From positions 1 through 53,154 of the forward strand of contig NZ_JACJFM010000033.1 in the NCBI RefSeq assembly GCF_014164585.1: a stretch of DNA of 53,154 nt. Reading direction: 5' to 3'. Below, piece by piece: positions 44,708 to 53,154 of this stretch (position 1 is the first letter of the stretch; each line of letters begins with the position of its first letter). A program made the position numbers and the translations under genes. Under the pieces are notes generated by a model. That model was not told the origin of the DNA and ran no database searches. It saw only the letters and a list, made by a program, of their open reading frames with translations. Origin of the DNA: Oceanospirillum sediminis (GTDB lineage Bacteria > Pseudomonadota > Gammaproteobacteria > Pseudomonadales > Halomonadaceae).

Positions 44708-45610
44708 ATGGACTGGCGCTCAATTAATTTCGACTGGAACCATGCAAGGGCTTTTCTTGTGACCGCTGAAGAAGGCTCTCTTTCTGCTGCAGCGCGGGCA
44801 CTGAATACCACTCAACCAACTCTGGGCCGTCAGGTAACAGCACTGGAGGAATCACTGGGCGTTGTTCTGTTTGAGCGCTACGGACGCGGACTTACACTGA
44901 CTCCGGCAGGTCTCAAGCTGGTTGAATATGTCAAAAATATGAGCGAAGCAGCAAACCAGTTTTCTCTGGCGGCTTCCGGACAAACGGAATCTGTCGAGGG
45001 TAATGTGGTGATCTCAGCTTCAGAAGTAACCTCAGCATTTATCCTGCCAGAACTGCTGGAGCAACTCCGAACAAGATACCCGGGCATCACGCTGGAGATT
45101 ATTGCCACCAATGAAACCAGTGACCTGCGACGCAGGGAAGCAGATATCGCTATCAGAGCTTTCAGGCCACAACAGCCTGACCTTATAGCCCGGCGATTAC
45201 GGGATATCGCAGCTGGTTTTTATGCAACGCCAACGTTTTTACAGCGACTGTCTTCAGGTAACTCAGCGCCTGATTTTCATCAGGCAACGTTTCTGGGCTT
45301 TAATCACGGAGATGAATTGATTCATTTGCTGAATCAGCTAGGCATTCCGGTAACACAGAGAAATTTCCCTGTCATCTGCGCCAATCATCTGGTTCAGTGG
45401 CAAATGGTTAAACAGCATATGGGAATAGGCCTGATGCCTCTGGAGGTTGGAGATAACGATCCGGATGTACAGCGAGCTATACCAGATTTGGAAGAACTCA
45501 GCGTAGATTGCTGGCTGGTTGCTCACAGAGAGCTGCGCCATAACCGCAGAATAAGAGTCATTTTCGACTTTCTGGCACAACAGTTATCTGATTCAGACAG
45601 GATGGGATAA
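44708..45610 (+). CDS. LysR-family transcriptional regulator
   Basis: This 300-residue protein has the helix-turn-helix GSLSAAARALNTTQPTLGRQVTALEE and a C-terminal effector domain. It belongs to a different LysR subgroup from the other four (it starts NFDWNHARAFLVTAEEGSLS). It is divergent from the methyltransferase gene and is likely to regulate it. The stop codon falls within the terminator stem. Confidence 0.94.
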   Translation: MDWRSINFDWNHARAFLVTAEEGSLSAAARALNTTQPTLGRQVTALEESLGVVLFERYGRGLTLTPAGLKLVEYVKNMSEAANQFSLAASGQTESVEGNVVISASEVTSAFILPELLEQLRTRYPGITLEIIATNETSDLRRREADIAIRAFRPQQPDLIARRLRDIAAGFYATPTFLQRLSSGNSAPDFHQATFLGFNHGDELIHLLNQLGIPVTQRNFPVICANHLVQWQMVKQHMGIGLMPLEVGDNDPDVQRAIPDLEELSVDCWLVAHRELRHNRRIRVIFDFLAQQLSDSDRMG

Positions 45611-45627
45611 CCCCAAAAGGTTATCCC
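45604..45627 (+). terminator. Terminator of the LysR gene
   Basis: GGGATAACC pairs perfectly with GGTTATCCC around a 6-base loop. It is followed by TTCCTCC. The stem includes the gene's stop codon. Confidence 0.65.
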
Positions 45628-45718
45628 TTCCTCCAATACTTACTCTCATACCTGGTTCTGAAAAATACGCCCCGGATCAGAATAAATAAGGTCATGATGA
45701 TACAGGATTCTGAGCTTA

Positions 45719-46480
45719 TCAGCTCTGCTGTCTGTTCCACTGAATGCACTCATCCAGAGTCACGCCTGTGCCACCAAAAATATCCAGTGCACTGCCAATG
45801 GTCAGATCAACCCTGCCATCAGATAGATCATGAACCTGCTTAAGATCATCCAGAGAACGAGCGCCACCGGCGTAGGTCACCGGTATAGTACAGAACTGGC
45901 CCAGCAAAGACACCAGTTCCTGATCAATACCACCCTGTAACCCTTCCACATCCGCCGCATGAATCAGAAATTCGGAACAATGTTCGGATAGCTCTTGCAG
46001 AGTCCGTTCATTAACAGCCAGTTCTGTAACAGTCTGCCAGCGATTAGTGGCAATATTCCAGCCCTGATCTGTTCGTCTGCAACTCAGATCAAGTATCAGG
46101 CGCTCTTTGCCTGTTTCCTGTTTAATACGCTCCAGGCGCTGCCAGCTGAACTGATCATTCTCAAACAGATACGAAGTTACAATCACATGAGATGCACCCG
46201 CCTCAAGGTATTCAGCTGCATTTTCATGATTAACCCCACCGCCAAACTGTAAACCGCCAGACCAGGTATTCAGTGCTTTTAACGCTTCCTCTTTATTTCC
46301 CGGTCCTAATGCAATGACATGACCTCCGGTCAGATTATGCTGCTGATACAAACGAGCATAGTAAGCCGCATCATAAGGACTGACATAGTTGGTATCTGCA
46401 CCCTGATCATTCAGGCTACCACCAACAATTTGTTTTACCTGCCCCTGGTGCAGGTCAATACAAGGGCGAAACTGAGTCAA
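45719..46480 (-). CDS. hisA: Eukaryotic-type HisA (ProFAR isomerase)
   Basis: This 253-residue TIM-barrel protein matches the eukaryotic HIS6 form of the enzyme that isomerises ProFAR in histidine biosynthesis: FRPCIDLHQGQVKQIVGGS, TGGHVIALGPGN, ILDLSCRR, HAADVEGLQGGID, VTYAGGARSLDDL and LTIGSALDIFGG. Bacterial HisA instead starts with an IIPALDL-type strand and has different loops. The catalytic Asp of the N-terminal half (CIDLH) and that of the second half (HAADVEG) are present. The start is TTG with GGAG 7 bases upstream. There are no other his genes nearby. A decayed transporter lies just upstream. Confidence 0.9.
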   Translation of the reverse strand: MTQFRPCIDLHQGQVKQIVGGSLNDQGADTNYVSPYDAAYYARLYQQHNLTGGHVIALGPGNKEEALKALNTWSGGLQFGGGVNHENAAEYLEAGASHVIVTSYLFENDQFSWQRLERIKQETGKERLILDLSCRRTDQGWNIATNRWQTVTELAVNERTLQELSEHCSEFLIHAADVEGLQGGIDQELVSLLGQFCTIPVTYAGGARSLDDLKQVHDLSDGRVDLTIGSALDIFGGTGVTLDECIQWNRQQS

Positions 46481-46504
46481 AATCTGGCTCCGTGCATATC
46501 TTTC

Positions 46505-46798
46505 TTAATAATTCGCGTATTGTAGCAGATCTTCTGCAGTATCAGGTCTTCTCTGTTTCACCAGAGCCTGAACAGTAATCAGCATAATAAATAGCGGGCA
46601 CAAAGGTAAAGACCAGACCAGAACAGTACTGATACTGACATAAGCAACCATCATGCCCCCGCCAAAGGCAGAGGCCATCTGAGTGGCTGTTACTGTGAGC
46701 AGACCGAAGTTACGCCCACCCACATAAAAATCAGACGCCGTTTTTTGCAGCCCCTTGCTGGCTGCCACTATGTAACATTAATATAGCAACGAGAGCAT
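46505..46798 (-). pseudogene. Remnant of a sodium:solute symporter gene
   Basis: The reading frame contains the family's conserved KTASDFYVGGRNFGLLTVTATQMASAFGGG after helix 1, then jumps to a short hydrophobic stretch and a C-terminal-like tail. Nearly all of the roughly 13-helix protein is missing. An ATG at 46798, four bases after the DUF3127 stop, opens the same frame but meets TAA at codon 7. An internal deletion plus a nonsense or frameshift explains this. It is probably not functional. Confidence 0.75.
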
Positions 46799-46801
46799 GA
46801 C

Positions 46802-47146
46802 TTAGAATGGCACATCATCCTGGTCAAATGGATTGTGATTACCGAAAGGGGCTTGCTGATCAAATTCAGCCGCATTTTCCTCTGCAACCTGGATCTTCCA
46901 GCCTTGCAGGTTATTGTAGTAGCGTCCATTATGTTCACGACCACGAATATCGAAAGTCACGGTCACTGTCTGCCCTGCATTAAGTTCATTAAGCAGATTG
47001 ACTTTCTCCTGAACAAACTCAAGATTAATATCCTGAGGATATTTGCCCTCTTCGACTGTAACGACCATCTCCCGTTTGGTAAATCCACTGCCGAAGGTCT
47101 GGGGGTCCTGAATAACTTTAATTTTTCCTGTCAGTTCATATGCCAT
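46802..47146 (-). CDS. DUF3127 protein with SSB-like C-terminal tip
   Basis: This 114-residue protein matches DUF3127: MAYELTGKIKVIQDPQTFGSGFTKREMVVTVE.. and VTVTFDIRGREHNGRYYNNLQGWKI, a beta-rich, probably OB-like core. Its last residues FDQDDVPF closely resemble the acidic tip (DDDIPF) by which single-stranded DNA-binding protein recruits repair and replication proteins. This suggests binding of nucleic acid or of SSB-tip partners; that is an inference. It is not a standard SSB. The decayed symporter remnant follows directly. Confidence 0.78.
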   Translation of the reverse strand: MAYELTGKIKVIQDPQTFGSGFTKREMVVTVEEGKYPQDINLEFVQEKVNLLNELNAGQTVTVTFDIRGREHNGRYYNNLQGWKIQVAEENAAEFDQQAPFGNHNPFDQDDVPF

Positions 47147-47347
47147 GATTTGTACTCGATCTGTAAAACTTAATGAGGGCCAGATTTAAGCAGATTGCAG
47201 AAAAGATTGCTTCTGAATTTTCATTCTATTCTGATTGTTGAGCAAATCGCTCGTATTCACTATTGTAAACACGGCTTTGTCTCTATCTATCACGGCCACT
47301 CAGTCTGATGATAGCAACGGAGCAGCTCTCTGAACGATATACACGAC

Positions 47348-48649
47348 CTAACGCAGCCCTTCCAGCTGACGTTCAATATCAGAAAAGACCTGATCATAAA
47401 TAGCAATCAATGCCTCTCTGTCTTCACCATCTTTAGCCCAGCGCCCTTGCTCAGCCAGGTCAACAGCTTTCTGCTCAATATCAGAGAGTTTTCTGATCTC
47501 TATGGTTTTACCATTCAGAATAGAGTTTACATCTTCCCTGGCCATTTGAGCATTCCTGAGCAGTTTCATTGAATCTCCCATAATATGGGTCAACTGACTG
47601 ATACCATTGGCCTGCTTATTCACTTCGCATGCAGACTGCGCAGATTCTTTCAGAGTCTGACCAAAAACCCCGGAAGTTTCGCGGGCTTCATCCACAGCCA
47701 CCCGGAGTGAATCGAAGCGGGTCGCCATAGAAGACAAGGTATCCATCATATTTTTTATCGAGACAGAGATTTCCTGTGCCGTATTTCTGGACTGATCGGC
47801 AAGGCTTCGAACCTCATCAGCAACCACAGCAAAGCCCCGACCCGTTTCTCCCGCTCTGGCCGCCTCAATAGCCGCATTCAGTGCCAGTAAGTTAGTCTGA
47901 CCGGCCAGCTCATCAATCTGAGAGCTGCGATTACGAATTTCTGTTGCCGCATGAGTCAGATCCTGTAAAGCAGAAAAGCTGGATTCTGCTGATTGTCCGG
48001 CTTCTGTCAAAGCCTCGGCCATACGCGTCGCCGCTTCAACCATTGATTGAGCAGTTTCTGAAAAACCACCTGAAAAATCAGCAATATAATCTGCTTGCTG
48101 ATTCACATTATCCAGCGTCGCATTCGTCGTATTCATAGCCGAGGACATACCTCGTTCAGAACGCAGGAAAATACGGGATAACAGGGACTCCCTATCAACA
48201 ACTTCCTGGCTATTTCTCACATCATCCAGCACCAGCTGAATTTCCTCCAGCACACTTCGAAAAGTCCCATTCAGTCCAGAAACCTGAAGTGTCCGATAGT
48301 AGTGGCCATGACCGGAAGCCTGTACTGTACCCAGAATCTCTCGAAAGGCTGTTTCTGTCTGATCCAGAGCCGAATTAATTCGGACTCTTAACTGGTCCAG
48401 CTCAGGATCTGCCATTGTTTCAGGCAAGCGCTGCTCCAGATGACCTTTCGCAACCTGTTCGAACAACGCTCTGATTTTTACTACTTCAGGACTGGAGCGC
48501 GGTTTAAGCGACATAAGTAACAAGTAAACGCTCGCGCCAATGCTTCCCGCTAAAGTAGCCAGTGGAAACCAGAAAGATACAATACAACCAGCCACCAGAA
48601 TAATCAGAGGAAGTAAAAAGTGACTAGATTGTGAGAACCAGTTCTTCAT
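47348..48649 (-). CDS. Methyl-accepting chemotaxis protein, second half of a split Aer-type receptor
   Basis: From the ATG at 48649 (strong AGGAGG site) this is 433 residues. The N-terminus has two close hydrophobic helices (about 10-30 and 32-50) with no periplasmic domain, as in Aer. A HAMP-like region ([26 protein letters not shown]) and the signalling tip [40 protein letters not shown] follow. The C-terminal about 70 residues extend past the signalling hairpin and are charged. It overlaps the upstream PAS gene by 26 bp, so it is translated with it and probably takes its signal from that protein. Confidence 0.92.
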   Translation of the reverse strand: MKNWFSQSSHFLLPLIILVAGCIVSFWFPLATLAGSIGASVYLLLMSLKPRSSPEVVKIRALFEQVAKGHLEQRLPETMADPELDQLRVRINSALDQTETAFREILGTVQASGHGHYYRTLQVSGLNGTFRSVLEEIQLVLDDVRNSQEVVDRESLLSRIFLRSERGMSSAMNTTNATLDNVNQQADYIADFSGGFSETAQSMVEAATRMAEALTEAGQSAESSFSALQDLTHAATEIRNRSSQIDELAGQTNLLALNAAIEAARAGETGRGFAVVADEVRSLADQSRNTAQEISVSIKNMMDTLSSMATRFDSLRVAVDEARETSGVFGQTLKESAQSACEVNKQANGISQLTHIMGDSMKLLRNAQMAREDVNSILNGKTIEIRKLSDIEQKAVDLAEQGRWAKDGEDREALIAIYDQVFSDIERQLEGLR

Positions 48650-49145
48650 AACTCTTCCCCTCCTGTGCCAGATGTTTCTGTAAAACCTGATAGCCAGCAT
48701 CAAGTGCATCGCGTGATCCGGCTGCTTTCTCAGCCGCCAGAATTTGTTCATATAAAGGCTGAATGTAATTCAGCGACTCATCCCTGGGGCAACGACGAAC
48801 AGAGGTATAGCCGATCGGCTGTCCATTAGCTCCCGGATCAGGTGTCATGTGAGCAAAGACCCAATAGAAGCTGCCGTCCTTACTCATATTTTTCACATAA
48901 GCAAAAAACTCATGCCCGGATTTAATCGTATCCCAGGCCAGTCTGAATGCAGTTCGAGGCATGTCAGGGTGACGGACGATATTATGTTGCTTCCCCAGAA
49001 GCTCCTGTTCAGAGTAACCAGAGAATTCAATAAAAATCGGATTACAGTAGATAATCCTGCCTTTAGCATCGGTCTTGGAGACAATAAAGTCTTCCGTCCG
49101 CATCTTTCGCTCAACATGAGTTGGCTGAATCGATTTCGGCTTCAA
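48624..49145 (-). CDS. Aer-type PAS protein, first half of a split aerotaxis receptor
   Basis: This protein of about 173 residues has an Aer-like PAS domain: [47 protein letters not shown]. In Aer this fold binds FAD and senses redox or energy state. I chose the TTG at 49145 with GAGG 5 bases upstream; ATG at 49103 or 49229 are alternatives. Unlike Aer of E. coli it has no membrane or signalling region, which is encoded by the overlapping next gene. Together they look like one receptor split in two. Confidence 0.85.
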   Translation of the reverse strand: MKPKSIQPTHVERKMRTEDFIVSKTDAKGRIIYCNPIFIEFSGYSEQELLGKQHNIVRHPDMPRTAFRLAWDTIKSGHEFFAYVKNMSKDGSFYWVFAHMTPDPGANGQPIGYTSVRRCPRDESLNYIQPLYEQILAAEKAAGSRDALDAGYQVLQKHLAQEGKSYEELVLTI

Positions 49146-49590
49146 AGTAACCTCACATAGTATTACCCAGTTGCCTCTGACTGAGTCTTCATATAAGAAA
49201 TAATGGAATACACAACATAGCGCTGGCATCAGAAATCAGATAATAACTGCATGATAGAATCAGCCACCCGGCTCAGGCAGCTGACAGCATTATTCTGCGG
49301 TAAAATATTGAATAAAAGCTTTATAAAACAAATTATTAGACACCATTCGCCGAACCGTTATTAAACTATCAGGAAAAACCATAAGCAATGGTCATTCAGT
49401 ATTACACCCTGATTATCGGCAAGACCTGGAATATGTTGATCGGTATCTGATCAAAGCTTCTTTGCAAAATATTGTCGCATTGCCCAACCTGCAATGAAGG
49501 AATACTGAGACACTGTTATTCAGGTATGAAATATCCGAATTAATAGCCAGAGATTCCGGAGCAAGCCTTATTTACAGAGAATCATCCAGA
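49146..49590. other. Intergenic region of 445 bp
   Basis: The region lies between the split-Aer genes and the DUF4868 gene, all on the minus strand. I see A/T-rich sequence around 49300-49360 that could hold the aerotaxis promoter, and a small inverted repeat ACCAT/ATGGT near 49379. No gene or strong terminator is evident. Confidence 0.4.
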
Positions 49591-50544
49591 TCAGATTCTG
49601 TCTTTATTTCGGGCAATATAGTCCCGACCGGTCAGGTTTGAAGTCAGTAGATCATCATCTAACAGCTCAAGAAAAGCACGGCACTTCTTAGCCGTATCCA
49701 GCTTAAACCGGTCCCCGGCTTCGTTGTATGCCAAAGCCTCGGAATAATAGTCTTTATTTTTGGCGTATTCGATTAACTGTTCGTTCGTTACGCCTGACTC
49801 TATCACTGCAGATTCAGAGAACACTTTGACAAACTTACGAGCAAAACCTGTTTCTTCAGCGATCTTTCCGGCAAATTTCTCCAGATCATCAATCAGATCC
49901 ATTTCGTGCAGCTGTTCAGTGCAACGCCAGGCTTTCTCATGAATCGCCTTCTTAAAATTTAACTGGGATTCCAGTGCTTTTACATTCTCGATCAGATAAT
50001 CATCACCCAGCTTCATAAAGACAAAGTTCGGGCTGATTTTCAATACATCCTGATCAAGCTTAATAATCCGGGTTTCATGAGCCGTCAGATTCAGCATGCC
50101 ACGATCCGCATTCAATAAAGACACACTGTAAACATGCTGATAAAAACCAGCAGAAACACCATATTCATTTTCAAGAATAAGGATAACGGCTTTAATCGTG
50201 GACAGCTGGTTATCAATCACCTGGAACGTGTCTGCATCACCACTTCTGGCTAGCTCAATCGCATCATCCAATACAGAGAACCCGGCAGGCTGATCATCAA
50301 AATCAAACTGGTACAAAGCATGTTTTCGATCATCATGCTCAGACAGTAATGGTGCGGTGAAACTTTCGTTATCGATATACTTCTGTTCCAGAGAAGCACA
50401 GAACTCTCTTTTACAATCAGTCAGCTCGGCACTGCTCAGGGCTGAGTCCTTGATTTCGCCCTCTTCATCGACAAAATACACTCTGATTCCTGTGCTGCGA
50501 TCCACTAATTGTTTAAGTTTTTCTTTTGCTTCCAGGGTATTCAC
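49591..50544 (-). CDS. KwaB-like DUF4868 protein, orphan
   Basis: From a GTG at 50544 (AAGGAAGG 7 bases upstream) this is 317 residues; the ATG at 50628 would add 28 less typical residues. The C-terminal half fits DUF4868, the family of KwaB of the Kiwa anti-phage system: LNFKKAIHEKAWRCTEQL, FKLDTAKKCRAFLELLDDDLLTSNLTGRDYIARNK. In Kiwa, KwaB acts with the membrane protein KwaA against phage. I find no kwaA-like gene: the minus strand upstream up to 50829 is empty and downstream is intergenic. The assignment rests on remembered family features and is not certain. Many acidic residues and no membrane helices are seen. Confidence 0.65.
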   Translation of the reverse strand: MNTLEAKEKLKQLVDRSTGIRVYFVDEEGEIKDSALSSAELTDCKREFCASLEQKYIDNESFTAPLLSEHDDRKHALYQFDFDDQPAGFSVLDDAIELARSGDADTFQVIDNQLSTIKAVILILENEYGVSAGFYQHVYSVSLLNADRGMLNLTAHETRIIKLDQDVLKISPNFVFMKLGDDYLIENVKALESQLNFKKAIHEKAWRCTEQLHEMDLIDDLEKFAGKIAEETGFARKFVKVFSESAVIESGVTNEQLIEYAKNKDYYSEALAYNEAGDRFKLDTAKKCRAFLELLDDDLLTSNLTGRDYIARNKDRI

Positions 50545-50770
50545 TGAATGACCTTCCTTAACAAGATTACAAGACCAGTCAAAAATGGGATAGACCAGCT
50601 CTATCGGGGCGGGTATTGTACTCTTCACAGAAAAATCTGCCAGCGTGATATATTAAATAACACTGATTTCCTGAATTCAGTATCAGAAGAGCTTAAACAG
50701 AGGAAGATAAAACCTCAGAACGGCACCGAAGCAGATAATAGCCCCTCCGGTATTTTCCTCAGAAAAGAAA

Positions 50771-50797
50771 AGAGCTTCCTCAATCAGAAAAAGCTCT
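50771..50797 (-). terminator. Terminator of the FMN hydroxyacid dehydrogenase gene
   Basis: AGAGCTT (50771-50777) pairs with AAGCTCT (50791-50797), with further weak pairing inside. On the minus strand it is followed by TTTCTTTTCT. It lies 33 bases after the stop at 50830. Confidence 0.75.
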
Positions 50798-50829
50798 ACA
50801 GACGCAGGTTCAGCCCCGTATTTCAAGTC

Positions 50830-51981
50830 TCAGCTTCTGAAACGCAGGTTATCCCGAGAAAGCTGATCAATAGATGTTTTTCCCATTAGCTTCATATCCC
50901 TCTCCAGCTCTGCCTTCATCAACCCCAGCGCTCTTTCTACACCCGGCTGGCCTGCTGCGGCCAGAGGGTACAGGTACATTCTGCCAATACCAACCGCTTT
51001 CGCCCCCAGAGATAACGCTTTCAGCACATGCGTTCCACGCTGTACACCACTGTCAAAGATAACATCAATTTCATCCCCGACTTCATCAACGATCTCAGCC
51101 AGCTGATCAAAAGAGCTTCTGGAACCATCCAGCTGACGCCCACCGTGGTTAGAAATAACAATCCCGGTACATCCGATATCAACGGCCCTGCGTGCATCAG
51201 CCCGACTCATAATACCTTTTAAGCAAAACTCACCATCCCAGAGTTTCACCATCTCAGCCACATCATCCCAGTTCATTGATGGATCAAGCATATTGGTAAA
51301 ATAATCACCAATGGAGCTTGCTCCGGAACCCATATTAATATGCTGATCTAATTGCGGCAGGCTGAATTTCTCGTGAGTGACATAATTAATCCCCCACATT
51401 GGCTTGATAGCAAACTGAAGCATGCCTCCCAGAGTCAGTCTGAACGGGATAGAAAAACCTGTACGCAAATCACGTTCGCGATTACCACCGGTAATAGAAT
51501 CAACTGTCAGCATCATAACCTGGATACCTGCTTCTTTTGCTCTTTCCATCATAGCCCGGTTCAGCCCGCGATCTTTATGGAAATAAAACTGGTAAACCTG
51601 AGGCGTATCGACCTGCCTGGCAATATCTTCCATGCTCACCGTGCCTAAAGAAGACACGCCAAACATGGTGCCATACTTTTCTGCAGCGGCAGCAACCGCC
51701 CTTTCTCCCTGATGATGAAACAGACGTTGCAGAGCAGTTGGTGAACAATACACCGGCATATCCAGTTTCTGCCCCATAACCGTCACAGAAAGATCAACAT
51801 CTTTAACGCCGGTTAACACATCAGGGATAAGATCACAGGTTTCAAATGCAGCGGTATTGCGGCGATAAGTAGTCTCATCGTCAGCACCACCATCAATGTA
51901 ATTGAAGATAGGCCCAGGCAGACGTTTTTTCGCCAGAATCCGGAAATCATGGAAGTTGTGGCAATCTTTCAGTCGCATCAT
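50830..51981 (-). CDS. FMN-dependent alpha-hydroxy acid dehydrogenase (LldD-like)
   Basis: This 383-residue TIM-barrel flavoenzyme belongs to the L-lactate dehydrogenase/glycolate oxidase family. FMN-contacting parts are YSP-type CSPTALQRLFHHQGE, GVSSLGTVSMEDIA and YQFYFHKD. The active-site motif ISNHGGRQLDGSRSS has the proton-abstracting His, and Arg follows in FDSGVQRGTHVLKALSLGAKAVGIGR. It oxidises L-lactate or another 2-hydroxy acid, passing electrons to the respiratory chain or oxygen. It is divergent from a LysR gene (start 52120), its probable regulator. No lactate permease gene is adjacent. Confidence 0.92.
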   Translation of the reverse strand: MMRLKDCHNFHDFRILAKKRLPGPIFNYIDGGADDETTYRRNTAAFETCDLIPDVLTGVKDVDLSVTVMGQKLDMPVYCSPTALQRLFHHQGERAVAAAAEKYGTMFGVSSLGTVSMEDIARQVDTPQVYQFYFHKDRGLNRAMMERAKEAGIQVMMLTVDSITGGNRERDLRTGFSIPFRLTLGGMLQFAIKPMWGINYVTHEKFSLPQLDQHINMGSGASSIGDYFTNMLDPSMNWDDVAEMVKLWDGEFCLKGIMSRADARRAVDIGCTGIVISNHGGRQLDGSRSSFDQLAEIVDEVGDEIDVIFDSGVQRGTHVLKALSLGAKAVGIGRMYLYPLAAAGQPGVERALGLMKAELERDMKLMGKTSIDQLSRDNLRFRS

Positions 51982-52119
51982 CTCTATTTTCCTTATTGTT
52001 CAGTACATTGATAGCTGCTTCTGCGTGGCAGCTCAATGCCAGTCAATATAGAATGGATACAACTCATGATAAATATGACATAAACTAAAAAACTATTTCT
52101 AAAAACAACCTAATAAATT

Positions 52120-53019
52120 ATGAATGCCGCCGATTTAATTCTTTTCGTCAATGTCGCTGATGCGGGTTCTTTTAATAAGGCCGCTCAACAGGCGGACCTT
52201 TCCACTCCGGCTTTAAGCAAAAGGATCAGCAGGCTGGAAGAAAGCCTCGGAGTACAGCTGATTCATCGTACAACACGGCGACTCAGCCTGACTGAAGCAG
52301 GTGAAAATCTTTATGTACATGCGAAAAATATTGAGGGGCAGGTTAACGATGCCGCCGCTGCCGTTTCAAGCTTCAGCCAGGGTTTAACAGGCACGATAAA
52401 AATGTCTGTACCTACGATTTCAGGAGAATTGCTACTAGCAGAAACCATCGCCGACTTCTGCCAGCAACATCCGGGAATAACTGTTGATATGCGACTGGAA
52501 AATGACTTTGTCAACCTGATCGAAGAGGGCCTCGACCTTGCGATCCGAACCGGAAAACTGGAGGACTCTAGTCTGATTGCAAAGCCTTTGCTGCAATCGA
52601 ACTGGGTTGTTTGCTGCTCTCCTGAATATATTAAGCAAAATGGTGAGCCGCACACTCTGGAGGCGTTGAAAGCGCACAACTGCCTGGCCTATACCTATCA
52701 GGCTCAGGGATCTTTTGACTGGCGGTTTACTGTCAAAAATAAAGAACAGAGTGTGCGAATTAACGGCAGCTTTGCGACAAATAATGCTCAGGCTTTGCGA
52801 AAAGCAGCACTGGCCGGGTTTGGTATTGTCTACGTTCCCAGGTGCTGTGTTTACGAGGATCTGGTAGCAGGAAAACTGAAAGCCATTTTAACAGGGTACA
52901 AGCCACGGCAACTGGGTGTTTATGCTATTTATCCCTTTACCAAATACTTGCCTGAAAAATTACGTCTGCTGATTGATCACATAAAACAGGCTTATGAAAA
53001 CAAACAGCAGTATTTCTGA
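52120..53019 (+). CDS. LysR-family transcriptional regulator
   Basis: This 299-residue protein has the helix-turn-helix GSFNKAAQQADLSTPALSKRISRLEE and a complete effector domain (LIEEGLDLAIRTGKLEDSSLIAKPL). The start at 52120 lacks a strong ribosome site. It is divergent from the FMN-dependent dehydrogenase gene with 138 bp between the starts. The effector might be the hydroxy acid substrate, which is an inference. Confidence 0.93.
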   Translation: MNAADLILFVNVADAGSFNKAAQQADLSTPALSKRISRLEESLGVQLIHRTTRRLSLTEAGENLYVHAKNIEGQVNDAAAAVSSFSQGLTGTIKMSVPTISGELLLAETIADFCQQHPGITVDMRLENDFVNLIEEGLDLAIRTGKLEDSSLIAKPLLQSNWVVCCSPEYIKQNGEPHTLEALKAHNCLAYTYQAQGSFDWRFTVKNKEQSVRINGSFATNNAQALRKAALAGFGIVYVPRCCVYEDLVAGKLKAILTGYKPRQLGVYAIYPFTKYLPEKLRLLIDHIKQAYENKQQYF

Positions 53020-53154
53020 AATGGCAGATAAACGGATGTAATTAGCCTTTATGTTAAGCCCCTTGTAACTATTCAGCTGCCCGGTCAAAGATATCTGGCA
53101 GCTGCCCACAAAATAACAGGGTTAAGGCATTACTTGCTGATACCGATTGTTTAC
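53020..53154. other. Right-end tail without a recognisable gene
   Basis: These 135 bases follow the last LysR stop. I see no gene, and no terminator I can call with confidence. Confidence 0.4.

Noticed and set aside
52311-52679. Minus-strand frame of 122 codons
   Set aside because: It is antisense to a clear LysR gene and lacks any family features.

Overview
The window is chromosomal DNA from a gammaproteobacterium, probably a marine Oceanospirillales-type heterotroph. I infer this from moderate GC content, gammaproteobacterial versions of kbl-tdh, DUF3334 and DUF2867 proteins, an Aer-like aerotaxis module and many LysR regulators. I see no rRNA, tRNA, CRISPR array, prophage or intact insertion sequence.

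Layout. Positions 1-4662 hold a LysR regulator that runs off the left edge, the threonine-degradation pair kbl-tdh, and a DUF2867-TetR operon behind a perfect 27-bp palindromic operator. Positions 4710-8999 encode a very large PAS/GAF/GGDEF/EAL protein on the minus strand. Positions 9474-13692 carry an EamA exporter, an NhaC-family antiporter with a structured leader, and a PuuB-like amine oxidase. Positions 14046-23779 are a run of small units: a CheX-like DUF3334 protein, a HAD phosphatase, a lipoprotein, LysR/FMN-reductase, an exported isochorismatase-like hydrolase with a Crp/Fnr regulator, a PhyH dioxygenase, pirin/LysR, and an AEC permease.

Positions 23903-35304 (minus strand) form the centrepiece: a continuous [NiFe]-hydrogenase maturation operon read as hupD-hupF-hupG-hupH-hupI-hupJ-hupK-hypA-hypB-hupR-hypC-(SIS gene)-hypD-hypE. 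The order follows the known hup/hyp layout of Rhodobacter and Rhizobium. However, the structural genes (hupSLC), hypF and the hupTUV sensors are absent, and a SIS-domain sugar-phosphate isomerase gene lies between hypC and hypD. A good -24/-12 (sigma-54) promoter precedes hupD, and the operon encodes its own NtrC-type activator with an intact GAFTGA loop.

Positions 35598-36853 hold a metal-efflux CDF/MerR divergon with a textbook 19-bp-spacer MerR promoter. Positions 36980-43724 contain a response regulator / secreted Sel1-repeat protein / histidine kinase set, a di-heme peroxidase with a chemoreceptor, and a NYN-domain protein. Positions 43964-53019 contain a methyltransferase/LysR pair, a eukaryotic-type HisA, a decayed sodium:solute symporter, a DUF3127 protein with an SSB-like C-terminal tip, a two-gene split Aer-type receptor, an orphan KwaB-like (DUF4868) protein, and an FMN-dependent hydroxyacid dehydrogenase with its LysR.

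Themes. LysR regulators repeatedly face a single enzyme gene across a short intergenic region (five cases). Redox and signalling genes are abundant: c-di-GMP, two chemoreceptor systems, a peroxidase and hydrogenase maturation. The most unusual items are the maturation operon without its enzyme, the embedded SIS gene, the 21-bp tandem repeat crossing the hupF stop codon, the orphan KwaB homologue, the eukaryotic-type HisA and the nhaC leader structure.
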